Positions 1 to 8,292 of a DNA stretch of 64,000 nucleotides are shown here, one piece after another (positions within the stretch are counted from its first letter, which is position 1; each line of letters begins with the position of its first letter). The notes below the pieces were generated by a model. The model had not been told where the DNA came from and did no database searches. It saw nothing but the letters and a program-made list of their open reading frames with translations. The translations under genes were made by a program, and so were the position numbers. This stretch comes from Paenibacillus macerans (lineage in GTDB: Bacteria; Bacillota; Bacilli; Paenibacillales; Paenibacillaceae): the NCBI RefSeq assembly GCF_023715465.1, contig NZ_JAMBOE010000005.1, positions 310,001 to 374,000 of the forward strand. The letters are read 5' to 3'.

Positions 1-13
1 CCACATTCCACAT
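1..13 (-). CDS. metI: start of metI (methionine ABC transporter permease), cut by window edge
   Basis: The metN stop codon overlaps an ATG by one base (taATG), preceded at about 8 nt by a very strong ribosome binding site, GGAGGTGAT, which lies inside the last metN codons. The visible codons read M-W-N-V. In Firmicutes metN is normally followed by the permease metI, so the identity is inferred from position only. Translational coupling with metN is likely. Confidence 0.5.
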
Positions 14-1029
14 TATCCGATCACCTCCACATCAAGATCCCGTGCTTTCAGGAGCGCCAGCGTCCGGTCAACATCGGCGTCCGCGCCCTCAAAAGAAACG
101 GTAAGCTGCCCGTACGGCACTTCCTTGATCGTCGAGATCGTCCCCTGCAGGATGGCGAAATTCACGCCGGTCTCCCGGACGACCTGGGACAATACCGACT
201 CATACGTCTTCGCCCCGAGGAACGTTATCTTCACCAACCGGGACCATTCCGGACGCGGCACTGAAGCACCCAGCTTGATGCCTTCCTCCCCGGCGGCGTC
301 CCGGTGAATAAACTCGCGCGTGACCGGATGCTTCGGCTTCAGGAACACCTCGGCCACCGGTCCTTCCTCAACGATGCCGCCCTCGTGAATGACCGCCACC
401 CGGTCGCAGATGCTTTGAATGACGTGCATCTCGTGCGTAATGAGCAGGATCGTTAAATGAAACTTCTTATTGATGTCCAGCAGCAGCTTCAAAATCGAGT
501 CCGTCGTTTGCGGATCGAGCGCCGAGGTCGCTTCGTCGCAAAGCAGGACGTCGGGGTCGCTCGCCAGCGCCCGGGCGATGCCAACCCGCTGCTTCTGGCC
601 CCCGGACAGCTGCGCCGGATATTTATGGCGGTGCTCTTCCAGACCAACCAATGCCAGCAAGCTGCCCACCTTTTCCGCAATGACCGCCTTCGGCGTTCCG
701 ATCAGCGTCAGTGGAAAAGCGATGTTATCATAGACGGTGGCCGACGACAGCAGATTAAAATGCTGAAAAATCATGCCGATTTTGCGCCGCTGCTGCTGCA
801 GCTCGCGTTTCCCAAGCTTCGTCAACTCCACGCCGCCGACCCACACCTCGCCTTGCGTCGGACGTTCCAGCAAATTAATGCAGCGGATCAGCGTGCTTTT
901 GCCGGCGCCCGAGTGGCCGATGACGCCGAAGATTTGCCCTTTTTGCACGCTCATATTGAGGCCCGACAACGCGGTGGTCGACGTTTTTTTGCCACTGTAA
1001 ATTTTGGTGATGCCTTTGAGTTCAATCAA
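13..1029 (-). CDS. metN: methionine ABC transporter ATP-binding protein MetN
   Basis: ATPase of the MetNIQ importer, which powers uptake of D/L-methionine. Counting from the ATG at 1050, the protein has a Walker A motif (GHSGAGKST, residues 45-53), a signature LSGGQ (about 148-152) and Walker B ending in DE (about 172-173). After residue 250 there is a C-terminal NIL-type regulatory domain, which in this family binds methionine and inhibits transport. Two starts are possible. The ATG at 1050 has a weak ribosome binding site. The TTG at 1029 follows an AAGGGGG sequence at about 8 nt and gives the usual MIELKGI beginning, so I chose it. The gene lies behind a SAM riboswitch (1308-1462) and is coupled to metI. 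A MITE-like repeat sits between the riboswitch terminator and the gene. Confidence 0.93.
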   Translation of the reverse strand: MIELKGITKIYSGKKTSTTALSGLNMSVQKGQIFGVIGHSGAGKSTLIRCINLLERPTQGEVWVGGVELTKLGKRELQQQRRKIGMIFQHFNLLSSATVYDNIAFPLTLIGTPKAVIAEKVGSLLALVGLEEHRHKYPAQLSGGQKQRVGIARALASDPDVLLCDEATSALDPQTTDSILKLLLDINKKFHLTILLITHEMHVIQSICDRVAVIHEGGIVEEGPVAEVFLKPKHPVTREFIHRDAAGEEGIKLGASVPRPEWSRLVKITFLGAKTYESVLSQVVRETGVNFAILQGTISTIKEVPYGQLTVSFEGADADVDRTLALLKARDLDVEVIG

Positions 1030-1071
1030 GCTCCTAACCCCCTTTTCCATACCGTTTCCGCTTATAGAGGT

Positions 1072-1240
1072 TGTTCAAAAAGTCGTCTTTCCATGACGAA
1101 GTAGTTCAGGGAGTAAACTCGACATCGAATCTTGAATTCAGCCGGGCCTTCCGTTGCTCACGTAGATCTGTCTACGCTCCGCTACTCAGTCCCTGGCTTC
1201 ATCCAACCTTCTCGGTCCTGAAAACCCGACTTTTTGAACA
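1072..1240. repeat. MITE-like repeat with 14-bp terminal inverted repeats
   Basis: The ends are perfect inverted repeats: TGTTCAAAAAGTCG at 1072-1085 and CGACTTTTTGAACA at 1227-1240. The 169-bp body has no coding potential. A diverged copy in the opposite orientation lies at 22690-22880, an internal-deletion form at 43511-43558, and a related fragment near 5294-5330. No transposase or clear target duplication is visible. The element sits between the SAM-riboswitch terminator and metN. Confidence 0.8.
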
Positions 1241-1249
1241 CGCACTTAT

Positions 1250-1288
1250 ATAAATAAAGAGCCCCCGACAGAATCAAAGGGCTCTCTT
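1250..1288 (-). terminator. SAM-riboswitch expression-platform terminator
   Basis: Read on the minus strand, an AGAGCCC arm and a GGGCTCT arm enclose a loop of about 14 nt and are followed by a T-rich stretch. It lies directly 3' of the S-box aptamer, where an intrinsic terminator is expected to form when SAM is bound. Confidence 0.85.
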
Positions 1289-1307
1289 TACGTAAAGACA
1301 ATGCCTT

Positions 1308-1462
1308 CTCATCTGCCAAAACCAATCTGCCACTGCAGCCATCGGTTTTGAAGGAATTAGCACCATGACATCCGCCAAGCTCCGCAAGATACCCGCGAAA
1401 ACACCTTGGTCGAATCGGTTGCTGGGCTTCATCGGGCCTTTCCCTCCGCCTCTCTCGATAAG
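1308..1462 (-). promoter_or_regulatory. SAM-I (S-box) riboswitch controlling metNI(Q)
   Basis: On the minus strand the leader begins CTTATCGAGAGAGGCGGAGG and continues with GGCCCGATGAAGCCCAGCAACC-type core sequence and GGTGCTAATTCC. These are hallmark conserved blocks of the S-box aptamer. The P1 helix closes between CTTATC (5') and GATGAG (3', at 1308-1313). It is followed by an intrinsic terminator, so SAM binding should switch transcription off. Such leaders control methionine transport and biosynthesis genes in Bacillota. Confidence 0.95.
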
Positions 1463-1513
1463 AAAAATATTAAATTGGCTGAAACTATTTCACGCTTTCT
1501 GAAACTATTGTTG

Positions 1514-1542
1514 AGTATAAAGACTTTCTCGCATTTTGTCAA
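1514..1542 (-). promoter_or_regulatory. sigma-A promoter of the metN leader
   Basis: Minus strand: TTGACA at 1542-1537, a 17-nt spacer, and TATACT at 1519-1514. The predicted start near 1507 lies about 45 nt upstream of the S-box aptamer. The promoter sits just beyond the stop codon of the HEPN gene, so the met operon is independently transcribed. Confidence 0.85.
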
Positions 1543-1564
1543 AGGAAAAATAGCTCATGGGAAG

Positions 1565-2281
1565 TCAGTTTGTTGCGACCTTTTTCCACCGCCGGTTCGT
1601 ATAATCGAAAACGGTCCAGAAGGTTTCGCAGACCATGCGGTAACCCTGCTCCAAATCCCGCAGATGCCGGTCGAGGTCCTCCAATTCGATCTTGCCGTGA
1701 AGGGCCTGGTGCCGCTGCCACAGATCGTCCTTCATTTCCGAGTTCATGTAATGGATTTCCGTGTTCCGCCGGCGCCGCAGCACACCCAGCGCCTCGCGAT
1801 ACTCCTCCTTGATCGCCGTCAGCTTGCTGCCCAGCTCGGGTTGCACCTGCAAATGGGCGAATTGGCGCAGCACCGTAAAGTAGGAAAAATGCGTCTTAAC
1901 CTTGGACGTGTTCAAATCGAACAGCTCGTTCAGCACCGTGCCAAGCTTATCCAGGGCGGAAAACACCCGAATGAATCCGTCCTTGTAAAAGAAGACATAC
2001 CGCGCATAATTCTCCCGCTCGTCCGCTCCCATATCGTCCACGAAACCGGTCCGGACTTTTTTGCGGAAAAACGCCGCAGCGAACAGGCACTGCTCCAACT
2101 CATCCAATGAGGTAATCAGGCCGTGCATCCAGACCTCCAGCTTGCGGAAATCATGGGTAGGATCTTGATGCCGCTTCATTTCCCGCTGCAGCAGCTTTAC
2201 GGTTTGCACCATCGCATCCAACGTCTCGGCCAGCCGGCCTTCATTTCGTCTCGGCGGTTCGCCAAGTAAGCTTCGCAGCAT
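1565..2281 (-). CDS. HEPN-domain protein, Cthe_2314-like
   Basis: A 238-residue soluble, mostly helical protein. It resembles the HEPN group that I remember as Cthe_2314-like; this is family recall, not a search. The clearest signal is R172-N-T-E-I-H177, which fits the RX4-6H motif of HEPN ribonucleases and sits late in the protein within a predicted helix. Many HEPN proteins are RNases of toxin-antitoxin or defence systems, but this subgroup has no assigned role that I know. It begins 15 bp after the UbiD-type gene, with a GGGG-type ribosome binding site, so the two may be co-transcribed. No antitoxin-like partner is adjacent. Confidence 0.7.
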   Translation of the reverse strand: MLRSLLGEPPRRNEGRLAETLDAMVQTVKLLQREMKRHQDPTHDFRKLEVWMHGLITSLDELEQCLFAAAFFRKKVRTGFVDDMGADERENYARYVFFYKDGFIRVFSALDKLGTVLNELFDLNTSKVKTHFSYFTVLRQFAHLQVQPELGSKLTAIKEEYREALGVLRRRRNTEIHYMNSEMKDDLWQRHQALHGKIELEDLDRHLRDLEQGYRMVCETFWTVFDYTNRRWKKVATN

Positions 2282-2296
2282 TCGTTAGTCCCCGTT

Positions 2297-4063
2297 TCAC
2301 GAAAAATAAGATTTCCAGCGCCCATCCACCAAAGACACGATATCCTCCCGCGGAAACAGTTCGTCAGGATACCCCGGCTTCATCCGGGCATCGATGACCA
2401 GCGGCAGCCCATAAGCCAGGTGGTGCTGCCGCACCTCGGCCGCGGCAAAAATATCGTCCGCCGGATTAAAGCGCGTAAACACCGTCCATAAAAAGGCGGT
2501 CTGGTCCCGCGTCGCCGCATCGGCGTCATCGACCAGGACGACCAGCGGCCAGCTCGTACCGCGTTCGCGCAGCCGGCCAAGCAGCCGTTCCGCCAGCTCG
2601 GGCTCCTCCTCGTAAGACGCGCCGGACACGACCAGGCATCCGTCATGAAATACTTTGATCCGCTCGATCTCGGCAATTTCGCCCTCATCGTAAGCCTGCG
2701 GCAGCTCGCGGACCGGTTCTCCAACCCCGATCAGAATCGCCTTGCTGCCGTGGTTCAGCTTGCGCCCGGTATAATCCAGCGTATCATGCGAGGTATTGTT
2801 AAGGATAAACAAGTCCGTACGCGGATCAAAGCGCTCTAGCACCGTTTTCAGCAGCAAGCGGAAATCGGCCAGATCAACCGGCTTGTCCGTCAGCATCAAA
2901 ATCTTCGTCAGCGACAGCTGGCCTTCCCCCAAAATCCGCAGCGCCGAGACAAGCGCTTCGCGGGAATAGCTCTCCCGGACGACCGCCGAGCTGAGCGCGT
3001 GAAATCCGCTTTCCGCATAGGTCCAGAGCGAGCGAACGCCCGGCATGACGATCGGGAAAGCCGGGGAGAGCAGCTTTTGCAGAAAATCTCCCATATAATA
3101 ATCTTCTTGGCGCGGCTTGCCGACGATCGTCGCCGGATAAATCGCGTTTTTGCGGTGCCACATGTGGTTTACGTGCAGGACCGGAAATTCATGCTGTAGG
3201 GAATAATATCCGAAGTGGTCGCCGAACGGGCCTTCCAGCCGGCGCTCATGCGGCGGCACCAGCCCGGTGATGGCAAATTCGGATTCCGCCGGGATCCGGT
3301 GGCCGCCGAGCGGATTGTCGACCATCGGCAGCTTTTCGCCGAGAATAAACGAGGCGACAAGCAGTTCCGACAAATGCTCGGGCACCGGAGAAATCGCCGA
3401 AGCAATCATCGCCGGCGGGCCGCCCAGAAACACCGAAACCGGAAGCGGTTCACCCCGTTTCTCGGCTTCATGGTAATGAAAGCCGCCGCCTTTTTGGATT
3501 TGCCAGTGCACCCCCGTCGTCTGATCGTCATACAGCTGAATCCGGTACATACCCAGGTTGTTCTCCTTGGGCTGCAGCGGGTTTTCCGTATATACGAGCG
3601 GCAAGGTGATGAAAGGACCGCCATCCTCCTGCCAGCTGGTCACCTTCGGCAACTCCTTAAGCGGCGTTTCGGTCCGGCACACCTCCAAAATCGGGGCATC
3701 GCTTTTGGTGACGGTTTTCATCCCCACTTTTAGCACTTCCCGAATTAATCCCCGCTCATTCCACAGCGCCTTCGGCGAAGGCGGCAAAAGCTTATGTATC
3801 GCGTCGACCAGCCGGTTCGCCAGCATTTCCGGACGGGTGCCAAACGCCATCTCCACGCGGCGCACCGTGCCGAACAAATTGGTCGCCACCGGGAACGGAG
3901 TTCCTTTTACGTTGGTGAACATCAGCGCCGGGCCGCCCTCCTCAATGACGCGGCGGTGGATTTCCGCCAGCTCCAGATAAGGGTCGACCGGAACATCGAT
4001 AATCGCCAGCTGGTTTTCTTTTTGCAGTGCATCGATCCATTGACGCAAGTTCTTATAACTCAT
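2297..4063 (-). CDS. UbiD-family prFMN-dependent decarboxylase
   Basis: A 588-residue member of the UbiD/YclC superfamily of cytosolic, prenylated-FMN-dependent (de)carboxylases. Sequence signs are the NLGMYR and HWQ blocks around residues 170-195 (the family's cofactor and metal region) and RRLEGPFGDHFGYY. In the latter, E277 is in the position of the catalytic glutamate. The length is longer than classical UbiD (about 490) and closer to decarboxylases proposed for the futalosine menaquinone route. No other menaquinone gene is nearby, so the substrate is unresolved: menaquinone precursor or an aromatic acid. The next gene upstream is ctaA, 16 bp away, so the two respiratory-type genes may form an operon. 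Confidence 0.85.
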   Translation of the reverse strand: MSYKNLRQWIDALQKENQLAIIDVPVDPYLELAEIHRRVIEEGGPALMFTNVKGTPFPVATNLFGTVRRVEMAFGTRPEMLANRLVDAIHKLLPPSPKALWNERGLIREVLKVGMKTVTKSDAPILEVCRTETPLKELPKVTSWQEDGGPFITLPLVYTENPLQPKENNLGMYRIQLYDDQTTGVHWQIQKGGGFHYHEAEKRGEPLPVSVFLGGPPAMIASAISPVPEHLSELLVASFILGEKLPMVDNPLGGHRIPAESEFAITGLVPPHERRLEGPFGDHFGYYSLQHEFPVLHVNHMWHRKNAIYPATIVGKPRQEDYYMGDFLQKLLSPAFPIVMPGVRSLWTYAESGFHALSSAVVRESYSREALVSALRILGEGQLSLTKILMLTDKPVDLADFRLLLKTVLERFDPRTDLFILNNTSHDTLDYTGRKLNHGSKAILIGVGEPVRELPQAYDEGEIAEIERIKVFHDGCLVVSGASYEEEPELAERLLGRLRERGTSWPLVVLVDDADAATRDQTAFLWTVFTRFNPADDIFAAAEVRQHHLAYGLPLVIDARMKPGYPDELFPREDIVSLVDGRWKSYFS

Positions 4064-4078
4064 AGTTGATCAATCCTC

Positions 4079-5032
4079 CTAAACCGCTTTGCCCGCACTG
4101 GCCAAGGGCCCTCCGGTTCCCCTGCTTAGCTGCCAGGTGCGGACGCTAAGATAACAAAGCACCCCAAACAACGCAGCCAACACGATAATGTGCGCCAGCG
4201 AAGTAAACAAGTAGACATGATAGTTGTTCAGCGTAAACACGATGCTCGCCCCAGTGAACACTTGAACGATGATCAGCAGCGTGGCGGCGAGTCCCAGCTT
4301 GCGTATTTCGGGAAGATCGGGATGCTTCCAGAAGGCCAAATGTCCGAGTGCGGCGATGACGAACAGCAGCAGGCCGGCGGCCACCCGGTGGGTAAACGCG
4401 ATCCCTTCTCCCCCCGCCAGTCCCGGGATCAGCTGTCCGTTGCATAACGGCCACCCGCTGCAGCCTCCCGCCGAATCGGTATGGCTGACGTAGGCGCCAA
4501 GATAGACGACGATATAGGTGTAACCGGTTGCGATCCAGGTCAGGTTGCGGAAGATTTTGGACACCCCGGTCCTGGGCGTGAATCCCGCCTGCCTGCGTTC
4601 CTCCTGGCGGATGCCCAGCACCAGCATAATCGAGCTGGCGAAAGCGATCAGTGAAAAACCGAAATGCAGCGCCATAACGTAGGAAGATGTCGGGTAAATG
4701 ACGGCCATCGCCCCCATGAACGCCTGTACCATCACAAAAACCAAAGCCAGGAACGAAAACAGCTGGAGATCCCTGCGGTTTTTCCGGTACAGCCAAAAGG
4801 CGACGAACGCCGCCAGCGACAACAGCCCGGCAGCCCCGCTCACGGCCCGGTGGGAATATTCGATCAGGGAAGCGAGCGTGTGGGCAGGGACGAATTTGCC
4901 GTGACAAAGCGGCCACTCATTGCCGCAGCCCAGCCCGGACTCCGTTTTGGTGACGACACTGCCCCCCAAGGTAGCCAGAAACATCACAAAGCAGGAAATA
5001 TAACTGAGCCACTTCAATTGTTTCGTATTCAA
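4079..5032 (-). CDS. ctaA: heme A synthase CtaA
   Basis: Integral membrane enzyme that oxidises the C8 methyl of heme O to give heme A for aa3-type oxidase. The chain is made of about eight hydrophobic segments in two similar halves. The extracellular cysteine pairs are present (CGNEWPLC and CSGWPLC), as are the four heme-ligand histidine contexts EYSHR, ALHFGF, THRVA and LAHII. The open frame extends back to 5227, but that extension is hydrophilic and unlike CtaA. The TTG at 5032 follows AGAAGGTG at 7 nt and gives MNTKQLKWLSYIS, about 317 residues, close to the Bacillus protein, so I chose it. No ctaB is seen beside it. Confidence 0.93.
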   Translation of the reverse strand: MNTKQLKWLSYISCFVMFLATLGGSVVTKTESGLGCGNEWPLCHGKFVPAHTLASLIEYSHRAVSGAAGLLSLAAFVAFWLYRKNRRDLQLFSFLALVFVMVQAFMGAMAVIYPTSSYVMALHFGFSLIAFASSIMLVLGIRQEERRQAGFTPRTGVSKIFRNLTWIATGYTYIVVYLGAYVSHTDSAGGCSGWPLCNGQLIPGLAGGEGIAFTHRVAAGLLLFVIAALGHLAFWKHPDLPEIRKLGLAATLLIIVQVFTGASIVFTLNNYHVYLFTSLAHIIVLAALFGVLCYLSVRTWQLSRGTGGPLASAGKAV

Positions 5033-5232
5033 ACGGTTCACACCTTCTGATCCAAATTGATCTTCATTCGGTTGACATATCCTTTCCATTATAACCGATA
5101 AAGCGACCTCTTTCATAGGCAGCCTGTGTAAAAAGTTACAAAAAAGAAACCACCGCCCCGGTTGGCCAGGACGGCGGCTTGATGAGCATGTATGCAATAG
5201 GCATGCTGGTTTGAAGGCGAACCTCACTAGAG

Positions 5233-5370
5233 TTCGTTCTTAAACTTCGAACTTTTCGAACTTTTCGACCTTATAGTGCCGTATTCCAACAACTCAAGTT
5301 TTCAGCGCCAAAGCGTATGCTTTGAACTACGTTGAACTACTTTGAACTACTTTGAACTACTTTGAACTAC
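5233..5370. repeat. repeat-element fragment with five tandem 10-bp units
   Basis: From 5294 the sequence AAGTTTTCAGCGCCAAAGCG matches the end region of the element at 43511-43558. It runs into five direct 10-bp units of (t/g)ttgaactac at 5321-5370, immediately after the stop codon of the thioredoxin-like gene. An 11-bp duplication (cgaacttttcg) lies at 5239-5259. No coding potential. Confidence 0.7.
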
Positions 5371-5373
5371 CTC

Positions 5374-5739
5374 TCACTGATCCCGTTTCTCCGGCGTATC
5401 ATGCAGCGTATGGTATACGTCCAGCGCCCGCCCAAGGAACTGCTCGATCTCCTCGCGCGATTTGCGCAGCTTGTTGACGAAGCGGACGAGTTCGCGGCCG
5501 TCGGTATAGGCGACGAAGCTCGGAATGCCGAGAATATTTTGCTCCTGGCTCACTTCGCCGACCTGATCCACATCCACTTCGATGAAGGTTAACCGGTCCG
5601 CGTATTTTTCCTCAACCTCCGGCATAAAAGGATCTATGAACTTGCAATCTCCGCACCAGTCCGCTTTAAAAACCGCAATCACCAGGCTGCTGGATTGAAT
5701 ACTGACCTGAAATTCTCCGGGAGATGTAACTTTTTTCAT
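5374..5739 (-). CDS. thioredoxin-family protein with CGDC active site
   Basis: A 121-residue single thioredoxin fold with no signal peptide, so cytosolic. The active site is W28-C29-G30-D31-C32, an atypical CGDC rather than CGPC. The cis-proline context IPSF follows at about residue 73. The role is thiol-disulfide exchange, but the partner is unknown; the CGDC variant is seen in several Bacillus thioredoxin-like proteins. The C-terminus carries about 25 extra charged residues beyond the fold. A good ribosome binding site (GGAAGGGAAG) precedes the ATG. It may belong to the same transcription unit as ctaA, but the repeat at 5233-5370 separates them. Confidence 0.88.
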   Translation of the reverse strand: MKKVTSPGEFQVSIQSSSLVIAVFKADWCGDCKFIDPFMPEVEEKYADRLTFIEVDVDQVGEVSQEQNILGIPSFVAYTDGRELVRFVNKLRKSREEIEQFLGRALDVYHTLHDTPEKRDQ

Positions 5740-6153
5740 TTAAGCTTCCCTTCCTTTCTGTTCCTCTCTCCCCTTAAGTCAACCAAATCCGGGAGTGGAA
5801 GTCAATTTTTTGGGCATACTTGCAATTAAATAACGATTATCTGGCTGGGCGCTCCATTGATGGACCGGATGCGGCGAAACAGGATATGGCTATGGCGAAA
5901 TACGATATGACTATGGAGAAACACGATATGACTATGGAGAAACACGATATGGCTATATGGTTGAACCAAGTGACCAATCTCCATGGAACCATGCTGCTGC
6001 GCCGGAACAGATTAACGCCATGACACACTCGGCTTGCTCAGGTTTATTTTCGCTCATTCCATTGGATTTATCCAGTCAAATTGCTCGAGCTCAATCCGAT
6101 CATAGCGGGGTGACAGGCTTCCGCGCCGGGTATCCGTCGGGCATCATGTTATG
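5740..6153. other. intergenic region with 21-bp tandem repeat
   Basis: No supportable gene. Three direct 21-bp units (gatatgactatggagaaacac type) plus a partial fourth run from 5883 to about 5960. A short frame covering them (5820-6023) only encodes the repeat and has no ribosome binding site. Confidence 0.6.
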
Positions 6154-6335
6154 ATTGGAAATATCCAATAGAATTGGAATCTTAATGGCAAATATAGTAA
6201 CTTGATTGGATATTTCCAATAGATGAGGTTAGTCAGGGTACAAAATGGGTGATTTGAGCGAATTCTATTGGATATTTTCCAATGAGAGCTCAAAATTACA
6301 TTGAATATCCGTCAATCTATTGGATTTTTTCCAAT
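6154..6335. promoter_or_regulatory. cluster of ATTGG-N6/7-CCAAT palindromes upstream of the DUF2515 gene
   Basis: Four near-perfect palindromes: ATTGGAAATATCCAAT (6154-6169), ATTGGATATTTCCAAT (6205-6220), ATTGGATATTTTCCAAT (6267-6283) and ATTGGATTTTTTCCAAT (6319-6335). There is also a degenerate copy at 6300-6316. Starts are 51, 62 and 52 bp apart, roughly multiples of the helical turn. They could be operators for a dimeric regulator or a small dispersed repeat. Confidence 0.6.
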
Positions 6336-6485
6336 GTGAGGCGAAGGGACGACCGGGTTATGGGGATGAGCAATAACTCCGCGCTACCCTTAGCTGCTGC
6401 TGTGGCCTGCAGTCCATCGGTTTTGTCAAAAAGTCCGGATACCGGATGAAATAAATTTTAAATTAAGGGGAGGGAGCCCTCCACC

Positions 6486-8147
6486 ATGAAATCGCAGCCT
6501 CGCCGCCACAACGTGTTGCCCGAAAACGCCAAAAAGCTGATCACCCGCTTGCCCGCCATCGTCTTAAACATTTTCAAAAACAAAACCGCCCAATTCGCCG
6601 ATTCCTCACGGATGCGCGAAGAGGCGCTGAATCTGGACTGGAACGAATCGGCCGCCCGCACCGTCATCGCTGACATCGAAGACATGCTGCGGCGCGCCGT
6701 AACCTCCCGCCCGGCGGAGGAATTGTTTTTGAGCCCCGAGGATGTGGCTTTGGCCGAAGAGATCACCGTTGAGACGAACCGGGCCGGCGCCAGCAATATT
6801 ACTCGCACCGCGGCATACCTGGCCTGCTTTGAGGCGTATCCCGAGTTGCATTGGGCGTTCCTCGCCCATATGGTATCCCGTAATGCGGGATGGAATATGA
6901 CCGATCTAAGCGGCAGCCGCATGGCCGACATTATCGATACCGAAGAGATACGGCTGACCTATCGGTTTTTGGAGAGAAATAATGCGCTCATTTTTCAAGA
7001 CGCCTATCCCCAACTGCTGCTTTATATGAAAAGCCGGGAACGCGGAGCCAGCTACTTCCATCTGCTTCCGTATTTTCATGTATCGCGGTTTATGCGGCCG
7101 TTTTGGGAGCGTTTTTGGATTGACCGGGGCAGTACTTTGCTCACCGTCGGGCTGATCATCAACGAGCAGAATTACATCGAAAAGCGGGTTGTACGCCATC
7201 CGTATTTCCAAAAATACGTAACAGGCAAAACTAAATTTCATCTGTTTAGCCTGGCCGGGTTGAATCAAGTCGTGTTTCCGCTGCTGGAACGGGAAGAAGG
7301 CGGGAAAGCCGGGGAGCCCACACAGAGCGGGGCTGCCGGGTCGGGTCCAGGCGGGCAGGAGTGCGTGTCCGCAGCAGCGGCTGCGGCAGTTGCAGCGAAG
7401 GCCGGATCTGCACGGGACGAACGCGCTGGGGAAGCCGGGGGTGCCACGCAGAGCGGGGCTGGTGCGGCTGCGTCGGGTGGAGCCGGGGCGAATACTTCCG
7501 CCGCAGAGGGCGGGGCGGAAGTATGTGGCGACGGCGGTGAGGGCGCTCCGGAAGCGGGCTATCCAGGCGGGAGTGACAGCGTAGAAGGCGCGGCTTTGCC
7601 CGGACGGGCCGCCGCGGGGAGCGGCGCGGCCCAGGCGCAAGGCGCCGCGCCAGAGCCAGAGCCGGGGCCGGCTGCCGAGTGGGAGGTGCACCGCCTTGCG
7701 GGGCGCGTCGTCTCCGACTTCGGCAGCCTGCCCGCCCGCATCGCGTTAGGCAAAAGCCTGTACGCGATGCTGATGGGCTACCGCGCCGTGCGCAGCGGCG
7801 CGGAGCGGTTCGCCGCGAGCGTGCCGCACAGCGGCTCGCGGGCGGATTATTGGCCGGGCTTGTTCACGGCCAATAAGGAAGAAGCTCTGACCGCCGGCAG
7901 GCAGGCGTCAGAGCTTCTTCAAGGCGAGACGCTGCCGGCGGGCGAGCGTCTCTACAGCCCCAAGCTGCTAAGCGCTTGGGGCGACACACCATATGAGCCA
8001 ATATCCCGGGAGGATTGGCTCAAAGACCACAGCGCGCTGGACGGGATCAGCGCGCCGAAGCGGCCGTTTCTGTGCGACATCAGCCGCGAGCACCGGGGCG
8101 GCATCCTCGAAACGGCGCTGATCCACGATGCGCTCGGCGACTCCTAA
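6486..8147 (+). CDS. DUF2515 (YppC-like) protein with low-complexity insertion
   Basis: A 553-residue protein of the DUF2515 family (Bacillus YppC), whose function is unknown. The conserved core is recognisable at residues 95-160: NRAGASNITRT, PELHWAFLAHMVSRNAGWNMTDL and an FLERNN block. Family members are usually near 300-350 residues. Here the core is split by an Ala/Gly/Glu-rich segment, about residues 272-400, encoded by a strongly GC-rich stretch (7300-7680) that contains an internal duplication (GKAGEPTQSG versus GEAGGATQSG). The C-terminal part (LAGRVVSDFGSLPARIALGKSLYAML and on) returns to ordinary sequence. An AGGGGAGGGAG-type ribosome binding site precedes the ATG. It stands alone on the plus strand, with the palindrome cluster at 6154-6335 upstream. 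Confidence 0.85.
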   Translation: MKSQPRRHNVLPENAKKLITRLPAIVLNIFKNKTAQFADSSRMREEALNLDWNESAARTVIADIEDMLRRAVTSRPAEELFLSPEDVALAEEITVETNRAGASNITRTAAYLACFEAYPELHWAFLAHMVSRNAGWNMTDLSGSRMADIIDTEEIRLTYRFLERNNALIFQDAYPQLLLYMKSRERGASYFHLLPYFHVSRFMRPFWERFWIDRGSTLLTVGLIINEQNYIEKRVVRHPYFQKYVTGKTKFHLFSLAGLNQVVFPLLEREEGGKAGEPTQSGAAGSGPGGQECVSAAAAAAVAAKAGSARDERAGEAGGATQSGAGAAASGGAGANTSAAEGGAEVCGDGGEGAPEAGYPGGSDSVEGAALPGRAAAGSGAAQAQGAAPEPEPGPAAEWEVHRLAGRVVSDFGSLPARIALGKSLYAMLMGYRAVRSGAERFAASVPHSGSRADYWPGLFTANKEEALTAGRQASELLQGETLPAGERLYSPKLLSAWGDTPYEPISREDWLKDHSALDGISAPKRPFLCDISREHRGGILETALIHDALGDS

Positions 8148-8292
8148 AAGCTGGCGCGGCTCATTAAGATGAACAAACTCCCAATTTGCGCAATTTGCGT
8201 GCAACACTTCTATCATAAACAAAACTATCATGAACAAAACTAGCGGGCATGGCTCCTAAACGCGACATAAGTGATTTATACCTGCCCAGTTG

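Noticed and set aside
457..1104. Long open frame antisense to metN
   Set aside because: It is a shadow of metN in a GC-rich gene; the translation is Arg/Gln-rich and has no recognisable domain.
5820..6023. Short frame with KHDMTMEKHDM repeats
   Set aside because: It consists of 21-bp tandem repeat translation; the TTG start lacks a ribosome binding site and nothing resembles a family.
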